From Methylobacterium sp. AMS5 (GTDB taxonomy: Bacteria > Pseudomonadota > Alphaproteobacteria > Rhizobiales > Beijerinckiaceae), in the NCBI RefSeq assembly GCF_001542815.1, contig NZ_CP006992.1, forward strand, positions 4,779,501 through 4,843,500: a DNA stretch of 64,000 bases, in the 5' to 3' direction. The notes below the pieces were generated by a model, which was not told the origin of the DNA, ran no database searches, and saw only the letters and a program-made list of their open reading frames with translations. A program made the translations under genes and the position numbers. The number at the start of each line of letters is the position of its first letter. Within the stretch, counting starts at the first letter, position 1. This document shows, one piece after another, positions 28,942 through 38,128 of the stretch.

Positions 28942-30363
28942 TTAGTGAGTGGTTGAAGTGAAGGGTGTGACCCGGACGGGTACGGCGCCGTCCGGGAATT
29001 GCAGCAGCAGCGGCAGGCCCGCTGAGAGATCCTGGGCGCTGGTGAAGATGCAGCCCGTCTCGGTCGCGATCACCAGCACCAGGGCCTCGCTTAGGAGGGC
29101 GTCGTCCTCGGTGTCACCGGGAGGATCCACCTCGACGGGATCGGCATCCGGTTCTTTCCGCGTGATCCCGCCGACTGCCGCGCTCAATCCCAGCAGTAGG
29201 CTCTGCTCGACGGCCCGATCGAGCTGTCGCAGTCGTGCTTCGGCCGCGGTGACGAGATCTTGCAGCGCCATGTCGAAGGCGGTCGTGGCTCGTGCCAGGG
29301 CGATGCGGCTAGCCGCCCCGAGATCCTCCTCGATCGCAGCCTCAAAAGCGGCGAGCGCGCGCTCGGCCCGGAGCCCGGTGCGCTCGACGAGGTGGCGCAC
29401 CAGCATCGCCGCCGCCGTCGGAGTCGGCTCGGAGCGCGCCGCCACTGCATCGAGGGCGGTGCGCGGCGTGCCGGCATGGCCGAGGCCGACGATCAGGTTC
29501 GGCACCCGATCTGCTGTCGCAGCATGCGCGATCGCGTAGCTGTTGAGCGGACGGAATGCTTCGATCGGCCCACCGCCGCGGCAGACCAAGGTCGCCGACA
29601 GTCCATACTCGGCATGCAGGCTCCTGACGCGGGTAAACGCTTCGACCAACGTGCGCTCGGCCCCGGCACCCTCGAAGTTGGCCCACACCCGGTGGAGGCG
29701 GAGGAGACCTGCCGCTTCGAGCGACTGCAGCACGTGCTCGACGTCGCGCCGCGCCTCGCCATGCTCTGAGACGACGAGCGCAACATGATGGAGATCCTCC
29801 GGCTCGACCCAGTTGTCCGGCCCGAAGCGGCCCCGCTCGAGCCTCAGCCGCTGCAGCGTGCACTCGCGCTCAATGTCTGCTTCGAGCGGGATCTGCCCGA
29901 GCGAGAGCAGGGCCATGAGCTTGGCTTGAACGCCGGCTCCGCGGCCGAACCGCTGACGCAGGCCGGTGCGTAACTGAACCGCGATGGTACGGTTGACGAG
30001 GTCGGCCGGATCGAAGTCAACGCCATGCTCCGCTCGGATTAGGACGAGCTCGGGGGCATCGAGACGGACCTTCAGGCGCGGTGGATCGTAGCTCAGGCTC
30101 GCCTGCGCTTCGCCGAGCAAGAGGAGATAGCTGTCGGGACCGGCGGCCTCGACCGTGAGGACGCAGGCCCGCACGCTGTGTTCGCCGCGCAGCCGCTGGC
30201 GCAGCCAGCCGATCACGTCGCGCAGTTCGTGCACGTCGGCGGAGAGTGAGTCGGGTTCGAGCGCGCTGCCGCGGTCGTGACGGGCGCGCAGTGGCGCGTC
30301 GCCGCCGGAATGAGGCTGGTGTGGCGGCGTGTCCCTCCAGGCGGGGAATCGGTGATGTCGCAT
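28942..30363 (-). CDS. XseA-like large subunit of an exonuclease VII-type nuclease
   Basis: 473 residues with the exonuclease VII large-subunit layout. The N-terminal half is OB-like (about 40-150), then HHVALVVSEHGEARRDVEHV aligns with the GVITSPTGAAxRDI region. CRGGGPIEAFRPLNSYAIAH corresponds to the catalytic RGGGSxEDLWAFN, and GLGHAGTPRTALDAVAARSE to SAVGHExDxTIxDxVAD, followed by PTPTAAAMLV. A helical region (about 340-410) and a GYxxV-like C-terminal segment (ETGCIFTSAQDLSAGLPLLL) follow. The acidic residues of GHExD are replaced (GHAGT), so activity may differ. Known ExoVII degrades single-stranded DNA from both ends. Its place after a relaxase operon hints at processing of transferred strands. 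Confidence 0.68.
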   Translation of the reverse strand: MRHHRFPAWRDTPPHQPHSGGDAPLRARHDRGSALEPDSLSADVHELRDVIGWLRQRLRGEHSVRACVLTVEAAGPDSYLLLLGEAQASLSYDPPRLKVRLDAPELVLIRAEHGVDFDPADLVNRTIAVQLRTGLRQRFGRGAGVQAKLMALLSLGQIPLEADIERECTLQRLRLERGRFGPDNWVEPEDLHHVALVVSEHGEARRDVEHVLQSLEAAGLLRLHRVWANFEGAGAERTLVEAFTRVRSLHAEYGLSATLVCRGGGPIEAFRPLNSYAIAHAATADRVPNLIVGLGHAGTPRTALDAVAARSEPTPTAAAMLVRHLVERTGLRAERALAAFEAAIEEDLGAASRIALARATTAFDMALQDLVTAAEARLRQLDRAVEQSLLLGLSAAVGGITRKEPDADPVEVDPPGDTEDDALLSEALVLVIATETGCIFTSAQDLSAGLPLLLQFPDGAVPVRVTPFTSTTH

Positions 30364-30452
30364 CGTGTCCGTTCGTGTGTCGTCGTGTGATGGCGGGGTC
30401 GAGCGGTCCGGCGGCTTGTCGTGCAGGCCGCCGGCCTCTGGATGAGAGGGCG

Positions 30453-31373
30453 TCAGTCGAAGAGCGCTCCCTCCTCAGCCGGGCGGTCCTCGACCGCTGG
30501 TGCCGCTTCGAGTTCACGTGCGATCGCCTCAAGGCGGGGCCGGTTGGCCTCACGCAGCTCGCGGTGCAGGATCTCGATCAGCAGCGCGGCGAGTTCGGGT
30601 GCGGTGTCGAAGCTGCGGAAAGCGAGCCCGTCGAGCAGCGTCACCGGCCGCGTCCGTCGCGTCAGGATCGGCACCGGGAATGTGCACAGCCGCTCTGCCA
30701 GGCCTGCGTCCGACAGGGAGCGGAAGGCGAAGCCGGTGCCCGGTTCGACGATCACCGCGTCGAGCGTGCCCCAGTCATACTGGTCCTGAGCGGCGTCGAA
30801 AGCGCGATGCAGGGCCGCTACCGAACCCGGCTCCTCGAACGAGAGCGGGTGGCGGATCAGCGCGATCATCCCGAGTTCGTGCCAACGGGCGAGACCGTCC
30901 GCGATCGCGTGCGGCGCGCCATCGTCCGGCTCGATCAGGAATACGCGGCGCAGCCGGCGCGGCATCGGCAGCTCGTGCTGCCTGTCCCACAGGCCGTTGG
31001 CGTCGAGCGCCTCCCGCACCCGCGCGTCGCGCTCGGCCCAAGCCCTCAGCATCAGGCCGCGATCCAGGCCGATGATCCGCCCGGTCAAGCCGAGCAGCGG
31101 ATCGACGGTAAGCGTTAGCAGAACCGTATGATCGCCGACGAGATCTTCCTCGTGCAGCATGATGCCCGAGGCCTGCTCGATCTGGTCCGTGAAGTCAGCG
31201 GACATGAAAACGGTGAGCCGACCGCTGCGCGTTGGGTCGAGCGCCTGGAGGTCGAACAACCAGCCGTCTCGGTGCCGCCGGGGTCGGCTCGCCGTAGCCC
31301 GCACCCAGAGGCCGGTGGGCTCGAGCGGGCAAGCGGCCGCGTCCGCACCGGCGGGCATGTCGTGATGTGTCAT
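30453..31373 (-). CDS. Degenerate XseA paralogue (probable non-catalytic partner)
   Basis: 306 residues resembling the first two-thirds of exonuclease VII large subunits. An OB-like N-terminus (LWVRATASRPRRHRDGWLF) is followed by ALDANGLWDRQHELPMPRRL, like the AEGLFDPxxKRPLPxxPRRI linker. RRVFLIEPDDGAPHAIADGL aligns with the SPTGAAxRDI region. The catalytic RGGG is EPGTG here and the GHExD motif is missing (TRRTRPVTLLDGL). The C-terminal helices are also absent. It lies 89 bp upstream of the full XseA-like gene in the same direction. I infer a paired subunit, one active and one structural. The resemblance is recognisable but weak. Confidence 0.5.
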   Translation of the reverse strand: MTHHDMPAGADAAACPLEPTGLWVRATASRPRRHRDGWLFDLQALDPTRSGRLTVFMSADFTDQIEQASGIMLHEEDLVGDHTVLLTLTVDPLLGLTGRIIGLDRGLMLRAWAERDARVREALDANGLWDRQHELPMPRRLRRVFLIEPDDGAPHAIADGLARWHELGMIALIRHPLSFEEPGSVAALHRAFDAAQDQYDWGTLDAVIVEPGTGFAFRSLSDAGLAERLCTFPVPILTRRTRPVTLLDGLAFRSFDTAPELAALLIEILHRELREANRPRLEAIARELEAAPAVEDRPAEEGALFD

Positions 31374-31889
31374 TTCAGGTACCCGTCATCAGAGGAGAAG
31401 CCGAAGGCGCCTCGCCGACGCGAAGCGGACGCTGTCCCAGCGCCGCCCTGCCTCACCCGTCTTTTCCGGGATTTTCAGCGAAGGTGCCTTCGCCCTTTCC
31501 CCATCGATCCTTGTTCTCTCAGCACCCGAGCAACGGCTTGGGTGCGCACGTCTTTTCCCGTCTTTCGTGATATCCAACGCAGGCGCGTACGTGCTGTCGG
31601 GGGGCCTGTGTCCAAGGCATCGCGGTGCCGAGCGACGAAGACTGTTGCGTTCCGCCTCCAGCCGGCGCTGCCTTCGGGTGGAGCGCGTCCGCAACCTCCT
31701 TGAGCGCTCATCTCAGCGCTCCCCTGGGCCGTCCGGATCACCACGGCCGTTCCTCGTTCTACCGCGTGTCGTACCCGATTTGGCTTCACTTCTCGGCGGC
31801 AGAGGCACCGGTCCAGCGAACGACGGCACCGCCTATGCGAGTCCCTACTCGGTGTCGGGCGATAAGCGGGGGGGGGGGGCATCACACCA
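31374..31889. other. Intergenic region with one iteron-like repeat and a G12 tract
   Basis: 516 bp between the relaxase stop and the exonuclease-like genes. It holds GTGATATCCAACGC at 31567-31580, the same motif clustered near 41341-41490, and a run of twelve G at 31868-31879. It probably carries the promoter for the exonuclease-like trio. No supported gene. Confidence 0.5.
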
Positions 31890-34800
31890 TCAGATCTCTA
31901 ATCCGGAGCCTACTTTCGCACCCCGACGCCGCCTTGCCTGTTTGCGCCGAAGGCCCGCTTCTTCCGGCTCGACCGTTGTCGCGATCGGTTGGGTTTTGTG
32001 TTCTACGGCTTGGCTGACCCCTCCGCTCATGGGCTCCTTCGAGATCGCCGTGAGAAGGGCGCGGGTCGTCCGGACCTGTAGATCCAGCCATTCGGTGAGT
32101 GAGTGCCCCCAACCGTCGAGGCGCTCCATGTCCCGCCGTCGGCCGAATTGCCGGGCGATAGGTCCCGGTCTCATCATGACATTGCGATCTGGGTCGGAGA
32201 GACCCCGCAGGAAATCCAATGTCCGGGCACGTTGCCGCTCGAGCAGTTCGCCGATCTCCTCCGCCCATTGCTCCAGACGCCGTAGAACCCGTCCTCGAGC
32301 GAAGCCTCCCAGTTCCAGTCCTTCGATAGCCTTGCGGGAAACCCCGCCTTCGTCCCGGCGGGAGAGCGTATCCGCCATCACGGCCGTGTCGGCGAGTTGA
32401 CGGGCAATCGGCTCTGCGATCATCTCAGCCCAGTCCGTCAGCGCCGCAACCTCCCGGCCGCGCACGAAACCACGCTTCAGGCTGACCCGCGTGAGGCCGC
32501 GCCGTGCGCACGCTTCAAGGGGTGCCAGCGCCAGAGGCAACGTCCGCCGAGCGTCGGCGGCGACTTCTCGCGCCCGTGAGACCAGGGCCGTCGCCGTCAC
32601 GACCGTAGGCTCTCGCGAGAGGTTGGCTGCCACACGGTCCCAGATCTCGTCGTCCGTCACGGGGCGACGGGCACCGATCGGGCGTTGGCCTGCGATCGCC
32701 ACCCGCTCCGCAGTCTCACCGCAGATCAGGTAGCTCCGCGCCCGGTGCCGGCTGGCCGCGGTATAGCCGCGGAAGGCGTCGACTGATGCCGAGCCGTTTG
32801 GCATCACGAAGAGGCTCTCCTCGCTCGTCACGCCTTGGATGCTGTCGATCGTCAGGACGTCGCCGTATCCCAGCCGGTAGCGAGGCTCGGCGGGATCGCC
32901 GTCGGGATGGAGCAGCGTCGTCCAAGCCACCAGCCCCGATCGGCCGCCGACGTCGCGCAGGCGTATGCCCTCTGGCTCGATCGTCTCGATCTCCAGCACG
33001 CTGCCGTTGACCCCGATCTCGAAGGTCTGCCCGCTGGAACTCCGGGCCGGCGTGCGTGCGAACAGCCGAACCCGGTCGCCCACAGCCAGGGTGACCTCGA
33101 ACTTGCGTCCGACGTTGTCGGTCGCCTGGACGAGATGATCCGGGCCGATGAGTTCGCCCGCCTTCCTCCTGCGGGCGCGGATCGCACCCGCCAGCATCAG
33201 CGCATCGGCGTTGGTCGGGGCGCTCACCGATAGGCTGTAGGTCGGATCGTCGACGTGCTCGGCATGTCGCTCGGTCCACAGGTCGGCGACCACCTCCGCA
33301 ACGGCGGCAGGCGAGCCGGGCACGAGCCGCGCAGTTCCGTCGCGTCGCTTGCGCGACAACGCTTCTGCCGCCCGCCCCTGCCGGAACATGCCAGTCGTCT
33401 CACGCTCGTCCTGCGCTCTCTGACGGACCGTCGTCAGGATCTCGGGGATCGCTTCCTGACCCAGCGCCTCCCGAAGCAGCTCGATGACCGGGCCGGCCGC
33501 CACGGAGGAGCACTGGCGCGGATCCCCCACCGCCAGGATCCGGAACCTCCCGTTGGCGGTGCGTAATCGCATCAGCCGGAGCAGGTCGCGAGTGCCGACC
33601 TGCCCGAGTTCGTCGATGACGACGACCGTGTCCGGCCCAAGGGCGATCTTGCCCCGCTCGCCATCCTGCAGGAGCTTGGCCAAGGCGAGACAGCGTTCCG
33701 TCGGGATGCCGGTTTCGGTCAACGCGCGCGTCTGCTTCCATCCAAGCGACGTCCCGAACACATGGGCGCCTGCGGCGGTGTAGGCGTAGACCAGGGGCTG
33801 CAGCAGAGTCGTCTTGCCGCTGCCCGCAACGCCGATCACCGCGGTGAAGGCCGCACCGCTCCCAAGCCTGTCCATTGCTTCGCGCTGCGTGCGGCCATGC
33901 TCCGTCCCGGAAAAGTCCCGGCCCGATCGGGACACCGCTGTGGTGATCGCCTTTGCGCTGAGTGCCCCGCGCTGCTCCGCGGCTGCCTCGCGGACGAGAT
34001 CGATCAACTCGCCTTCCCGCTCGACGTGCAGTCCGGTGGTGTAAGACCGGGCCGCGCGCTGCCAGCCTGTCCCGTCTATGTCGGCGCCAGGAGCCCCGGG
34101 AAGGAGCGTGACGGTTCGGCCCTCCTGGCGGATGCCGCGGGTGTGGAGGAGCTCGAGGACGCATTCGACCTCGTCCGCCCGCTCGATCCCGGCGGCGATC
34201 AACGAGCGGGCCGCAGCCAACCGCACCTGGCTCTCCGGCAGGACTGCCGTGTTCTCCAGCTTCGGCTCCAGCAAGTCGAGGGCGACCGCATAAGCTCGCT
34301 CCAAGCGATGCGCTCGGGTCGGTCTCGGCCGCGAAGGCTCGGTACCGAGCACGCTGAGATGTTCGTAGCCCAGGCCGGCCGCTTCGGCCTGCCAGCTCGA
34401 ACGGTCGCCGAGGTCGTCCCGCTTGGCCCCGCGCGGATCGCCCTGGACAGCTTGTTTCAGCAGTGCGATGCGAGAGCGCTCCTCGAGTTCATCCCAATCG
34501 AGCCCCAGCTTCCCAGCTTGAGCGTAGGCAGCCGCCGTGCCGACCGCCGTGCGTTTGGCGAACGCAGCGCGGACATCATCCGGGATCGCAGTGATCCGGG
34601 CACAGCCGTGCTGCGGATCGAGCGCGGCCGCGATGCCAGCGCGCCGCAGGTTCCGCGCGAGGTTGGCCTGGAAGATCGCCCCAAGCTCGTGCACCCGTCC
34701 CTTCAGCCGTTGTAGATCGAGGCCGCCGATTCGACCATCCGCGGTCCGGACAATGTTGAGAACAGGACAATGGATATGGAGCTGGGCGTCACCGGCGGCG

Positions 34801-35360
34801 CCAGGGGTCGGCCGGCTGGTCCAATGATCGAAGGCGATCCACGCGATCGCGCCGGCCTCGGAGCCCCCGGCTCCGGCCTTTCCCCGGCGTGCCCGGCCGA
34901 TCTGAGGAGCGACCGCATCGGCCATCGTCGCATGGACGGCCTCCTCAAGGGCGAGCGCGATCACGGCCGCTTCTTCGGGAGTGGGAGCGAGGGCCCAGGC
35001 GATCGACACGGATTTGTCGGCGCTCCAGCACAAGTCGATGAACGTGACGCGCTCACCGGCCTGGACTTGCTTGCCCCGAATTGGCCGGCCGTCGGCGCGG
35101 TGGCCGGCGAGCAGGTTCGCCACAGTGCGGAGGTCGAGCGGGTTGGCCGGATCCAAGCCGAGCAGCTGCGCGAGGCGGGGATCGAGATCGGCGCGCAACC
35201 GCGGTGCCGGACGGCCGGCATCCGGTCCGGCGTCGATATCGCGCGCCCAACCATAATAGGCTGCGACTTCCTTGAGGTCGGGAGGAAGCGTCACCTGCAT
35301 GTAGTGCCGCGCCATCGCCAGCGCGGGCGTGGTGACCCGTCCGGTCAGATAAGTGAGCAC
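31890..35360 (-). CDS. MOBF-family conjugative relaxase with helicase domain (TrwC/TraA-like)
   Basis: Nicks oriT, stays bound to the 5' end and unwinds the transferred strand. The 1156 residues have N-terminal relaxase features: tyrosines in VAAYYGW (about 33-39) as likely nucleophiles, SADKSVSIAWAL, and the metal-binding LHIHCPVLN (about 197-205). A RecD-type helicase follows, with Walker A GVAGSGKTT (about 508), Walker B VVVIDELGQVG (about 580), VGDPRQCSSV, and VLTIDSIQGVT near residue 825. A helical, Arg-rich tail follows. The start is GTG at 35360, 8 bp after the stop of the preceding small gene. No mating-pair genes are in the window, so the module looks mobilizable rather than self-transmissible. 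Confidence 0.88.
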   Translation of the reverse strand: MLTYLTGRVTTPALAMARHYMQVTLPPDLKEVAAYYGWARDIDAGPDAGRPAPRLRADLDPRLAQLLGLDPANPLDLRTVANLLAGHRADGRPIRGKQVQAGERVTFIDLCWSADKSVSIAWALAPTPEEAAVIALALEEAVHATMADAVAPQIGRARRGKAGAGGSEAGAIAWIAFDHWTSRPTPGAAGDAQLHIHCPVLNIVRTADGRIGGLDLQRLKGRVHELGAIFQANLARNLRRAGIAAALDPQHGCARITAIPDDVRAAFAKRTAVGTAAAYAQAGKLGLDWDELEERSRIALLKQAVQGDPRGAKRDDLGDRSSWQAEAAGLGYEHLSVLGTEPSRPRPTRAHRLERAYAVALDLLEPKLENTAVLPESQVRLAAARSLIAAGIERADEVECVLELLHTRGIRQEGRTVTLLPGAPGADIDGTGWQRAARSYTTGLHVEREGELIDLVREAAAEQRGALSAKAITTAVSRSGRDFSGTEHGRTQREAMDRLGSGAAFTAVIGVAGSGKTTLLQPLVYAYTAAGAHVFGTSLGWKQTRALTETGIPTERCLALAKLLQDGERGKIALGPDTVVVIDELGQVGTRDLLRLMRLRTANGRFRILAVGDPRQCSSVAAGPVIELLREALGQEAIPEILTTVRQRAQDERETTGMFRQGRAAEALSRKRRDGTARLVPGSPAAVAEVVADLWTERHAEHVDDPTYSLSVSAPTNADALMLAGAIRARRRKAGELIGPDHLVQATDNVGRKFEVTLAVGDRVRLFARTPARSSSGQTFEIGVNGSVLEIETIEPEGIRLRDVGGRSGLVAWTTLLHPDGDPAEPRYRLGYGDVLTIDSIQGVTSEESLFVMPNGSASVDAFRGYTAASRHRARSYLICGETAERVAIAGQRPIGARRPVTDDEIWDRVAANLSREPTVVTATALVSRAREVAADARRTLPLALAPLEACARRGLTRVSLKRGFVRGREVAALTDWAEMIAEPIARQLADTAVMADTLSRRDEGGVSRKAIEGLELGGFARGRVLRRLEQWAEEIGELLERQRARTLDFLRGLSDPDRNVMMRPGPIARQFGRRRDMERLDGWGHSLTEWLDLQVRTTRALLTAISKEPMSGGVSQAVEHKTQPIATTVEPEEAGLRRKQARRRRGAKVGSGLEI

Positions 35361-35368
35361 GCGCGATC

Positions 35369-35665
35369 CTAGGGCTTCCCGGGCGGTACTCCACCGACCT
35401 GACAGCAGATCACGCTTAGCAGATCGCCGTTGAGCTTCAGTAGTTGGGTGATCTGATTGAGATTCCGATTCAGCGGACTGAACTCGCTGCTTTCGCCCGG
35501 AGCCGCTGCGGCCTTGAGCACCTGCTCCAGCATCTTGGTGTGATCTTCAGCGATCTGAACGAGGGCGTCCATCGTCCGGGATATCGCGAAGAGCTGGTCG
35601 CCGAGGCGTTCGAGGGTCCAGGGAGCTGCAGCGCCAGGGTTGAGTTGCGTCATCTTGCCGGACAT
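35369..35665 (-). CDS. Small coiled-coil protein upstream of the relaxase
   Basis: 98 residues, largely helical, with heptad-like stretches (LERLGDQLFAISRTMDALVQ, then NLNQITQLLKLNGDLLSVI). No family recognised. It stops 8 bp before the relaxase start, so it is co-translated with it; an accessory role in relaxosome assembly is the natural guess from position. Confidence 0.6.
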   Translation of the reverse strand: MSGKMTQLNPGAAAPWTLERLGDQLFAISRTMDALVQIAEDHTKMLEQVLKAAAAPGESSEFSPLNRNLNQITQLLKLNGDLLSVICCQVGGVPPGKP

Positions 35666-35941
35666 CGTGATCGTATCCTTCGCATCTGCACCAAGGGGTG
35701 CCTTGGTCTGTTGGGGATTTTCAGGGGTCGCAATTGGCGGATCGGTGGCGGGTCGCGCGCCGATCCGGGACGGATCGGCCGTGCCTCATCGGCAGGTCCG
35801 AGGTTCGGGAATGTCCTTTCGGTGGTGGATTCGCTGCGGGTCCACGCTCCGGACCCGGGGGCCGCGGTCCAGCGGGTCGGATCCGGGGCAGCGGGCAGCT
35901 GAGCGACGTGCGTCCGCCGGGGGAGCGCGGAGGACGCCGTG

Positions 35942-36691
35942 TCAGGTGCCGGGCGGTGTCTGGGCCGGAGGAACAGTCAGCTGCATGTCGCAGTATCGGC
36001 GATCGCGCTGGTAGCCATACTGCGCGAGATCCCGGCACCGCGCGATGAGGGGACGTGGGTCGTTGAGCGGGATGAGATCGCTCCACATCCGGGCCGAGAG
36101 CGCGTCGAGACCGAACGTCCGTTGCAGACGCTCCGCGGCCGTGTAGGGGGTACCGAAGGTCTCCCGCGCGCCGAGGTCGTAGCCGCCGACGGCCCCGACG
36201 AGCAGGCTCGCCACCACGAGACCCGCCAGCAGGCTACCGTTGCGCATGACGGCCGCGTTCAGGTCGAGGCGCGTGGCCCGCTCGATCCGATCGGCACGGT
36301 CCTCGAAGGTCCGGTCGAAAGCGGCCAGCTTCGCGAGAGTGCCCGCGACCGCCGCCTCGGCCACCGCAATCTGTTCGGCGGCCTCCTCAACCTCACCTGA
36401 GGCCTTTCCAATCTGCGTCGCGACCTGACGGGTTTGACCCACGAGGGTCGCGAGCTCCTCTCGCCCCTGGCGCTGGGCAGCGGTCTGCTCGGCCCGTGCC
36501 CGATCCGTGACCAGACCGAGGGCGCACAAGGAGACGACGACTTTGTGGTAGGGGTCATGCGTGGAGAGGCCGGTCGCTTGGTAGCTCGTGAACAGGCTGT
36601 TGATGTGCGTTTCGAGCTGCGTGGCCTTGCCATCCGCCAGCGGGGAGCCGGCGGACGCAGGGGCCTTGTCGGGTGGGATGCGGTCCGCCAT
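35942..36691 (-). CDS. Membrane-anchored coiled-coil protein of the mobilization operon
   Basis: 249 residues: a helical first half with a long coiled coil (about residues 65-125, rich in Ala, Glu and Gln), one transmembrane helix (GSLLAGLVVASLLVGAVGG, about 152-170), and a C-terminal domain with two conserved-looking Cys (ARCRDLAQYGYQRDRRYCDM). It resembles plasmid proteins placed next to TraL-type ATPases in alphaproteobacteria, but I cannot name the family safely. It follows the ATPase gene by 4 bp. Confidence 0.65.
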   Translation of the reverse strand: MADRIPPDKAPASAGSPLADGKATQLETHINSLFTSYQATGLSTHDPYHKVVVSLCALGLVTDRARAEQTAAQRQGREELATLVGQTRQVATQIGKASGEVEEAAEQIAVAEAAVAGTLAKLAAFDRTFEDRADRIERATRLDLNAAVMRNGSLLAGLVVASLLVGAVGGYDLGARETFGTPYTAAERLQRTFGLDALSARMWSDLIPLNDPRPLIARCRDLAQYGYQRDRRYCDMQLTVPPAQTPPGT

Positions 36692-36695
36692 GGCA

Positions 36696-37601
36696 TCAGG
36701 CCTCCAGATCCTGCAGCAAGCTCTCGACAGGCGCGAAGCGCAGCCAATCGGCGATCGGCGCGAAGCTCTCAGGCAACCGCATCAACCACTCAGCCGTGAT
36801 CTGCGTATCGAGCCCGCCGAGACGCTGGCCTGCCGCGTTGGCCCGGCCGAGCGCGGCGTCCCGGAAGGTCAGGCCGAGATCGTCGATTCGCGTCGCGGGA
36901 GCCAGCCGCGGCAGCCGGACGAGCCGGGCACCACGGTCGAGCGCCTCCACGACTGGTTTCGCCGTGACGTAAAGGTCGAAGTCCGACATCTCGCGACCAC
37001 GTGGCACCAATCCTTCGTTCCAGCACAGTACGATGCGGGCATCCTCAAGATTGGGCTGGCTCAGGAAGGTTGCGATCTGAGAGAGGTCTCCGCGCTCTGG
37101 ACCGAGTAGACAGAACAGCGTCAGCCGCTTGCCCCGTCGTTTGAGCAGTCGTGCGAGATTGAGCTCGCGCAGCAAGGTCGTAATAGTCGGATTGCCGGCG
37201 CCGAAATCGAGCAGGGTGGAGGCGTTGCCGGCAAGCAGTCGCTCGATCTCGGCCCGCGTATGATCGTAGACAGTCTGCGGATCGGCATCCGCCACCGGAA
37301 CGGTGTCGGCATGCGTATCCTTCAGACCCGAGTTCGTGGGGTCGGCATCGGTGGCGCGCAGGGGCAGGTTCGCAGCCCGGGCGCATTCGATGAGTAGCTT
37401 GCTCATCAAGGACTTGCCCGACTTTCCCCGGCCGATGGTGACGAGCAGGGTCTGGATCGCCGCATCGCTGTCGCGACCGCTTAAGGTCCGGTCCGCCGGC
37501 TCGACCTGTGGAACCGCAACGGTCTCCCCGTGAGCATCCGGATGGATGACCTCCTTCGTGAGAGGGGCAGGGATCTTAGCGACGATGTTATTCTTGCTCA
37601 T
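36696..37601 (-). CDS. ParA/TraL-like P-loop ATPase
   Basis: 301 residues with a deviant Walker A (GRGKSGKSLMSKLL, about 51-64), RATDADPTNSGL as the switch-like segment, and LLDFGAGNPT as the Walker-B-like strand. This is the MinD/ParA-type fold found as TraL or partition-like ATPases next to MOBF relaxases on plasmids. The start codon overlaps the stop of the gene before it (ATGA). It may position the relaxosome or the DNA at the membrane with the TM protein encoded next to it. A true segregation role is less likely, as no ParB is adjacent. Confidence 0.75.
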   Translation of the reverse strand: MSKNNIVAKIPAPLTKEVIHPDAHGETVAVPQVEPADRTLSGRDSDAAIQTLLVTIGRGKSGKSLMSKLLIECARAANLPLRATDADPTNSGLKDTHADTVPVADADPQTVYDHTRAEIERLLAGNASTLLDFGAGNPTITTLLRELNLARLLKRRGKRLTLFCLLGPERGDLSQIATFLSQPNLEDARIVLCWNEGLVPRGREMSDFDLYVTAKPVVEALDRGARLVRLPRLAPATRIDDLGLTFRDAALGRANAAGQRLGGLDTQITAEWLMRLPESFAPIADWLRFAPVESLLQDLEA

Positions 37602-38128
37602 GACGGGATGCTTTCTGCAAAGTTATTGAGTTGAGCTGGGCTGGCGAGGTCGACGGATGTGGGCATCGGGGGGCGCCCGGCGCGCTGCTCGGCTCGCAGG
37701 CGAGCGATCTGCTCGGCGGCGCTCCCTTGCGCTGCGGCAGGTTGGGCTCGGGGCTGGACGGTGGCGGGCGTGCGAATCCGGTCGACCGGCGAGGCGGGTT
37801 CAGGCCGGAGCTCGGCTTCCCGCCAAGGCAGCGTGACGACACCGCGAGCGACCTCGTTGGCCTCAAGTCGAGGCGATGGAGCCGCCGTCAGCATCCGCTG
37901 ACGGACCCGTGCCCAGGTCTTGGAGAGTGTCGCGTCCGTGAGCCGTCCGCCGTGACTGTTGGTCAGGCCGCAGCGTCGTACGACTTCGGAGAGTTCGCGC
38001 AGATTGAGGCGGCCGCTTGGATATGCCGCGTGAAGCGCCGCGAAGTTTTCCTCCATCCAGAGTTCGACGCAGCGGTTCTCGACACGAACCTCGGCAACCG
38101 CCTGTTCGAAGCGGGGTGGGCGTGCCAT
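37598..38128 (-). CDS. TraK-like or DNA-binding accessory protein, first gene of mobilization operon
   Basis: 176 residues from ATG 38128, chosen because GTGAGGCGGGC precedes it; an in-frame ATG at 38161 lacks a ribosome site. The N-terminal half (RFEQAVAEVRVENRCVELWM, then LRELSEVVRRCGLTNSHGGR and TLSKTWARVRQ) reads like a small DNA-binding helical domain. The C-terminal half is Pro/Ala/Arg-rich and disordered. It is translationally coupled to the ATPase gene. By position it corresponds to accessory proteins that bind near oriT. Confidence 0.5.
   Translation of the reverse strand: MARPPRFEQAVAEVRVENRCVELWMEENFAALHAAYPSGRLNLRELSEVVRRCGLTNSHGGRLTDATLSKTWARVRQRMLTAAPSPRLEANEVARGVVTLPWREAELRPEPASPVDRIRTPATVQPRAQPAAAQGSAAEQIARLRAEQRAGRPPMPTSVDLASPAQLNNFAESIPS

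Noticed and set aside
36696..37601. Plasmid partition system (ParA/ParB)
   Set aside because: The Walker A is of the TraL-like form, no ParB-like gene is adjacent, and the gene is inside a mobilization operon.
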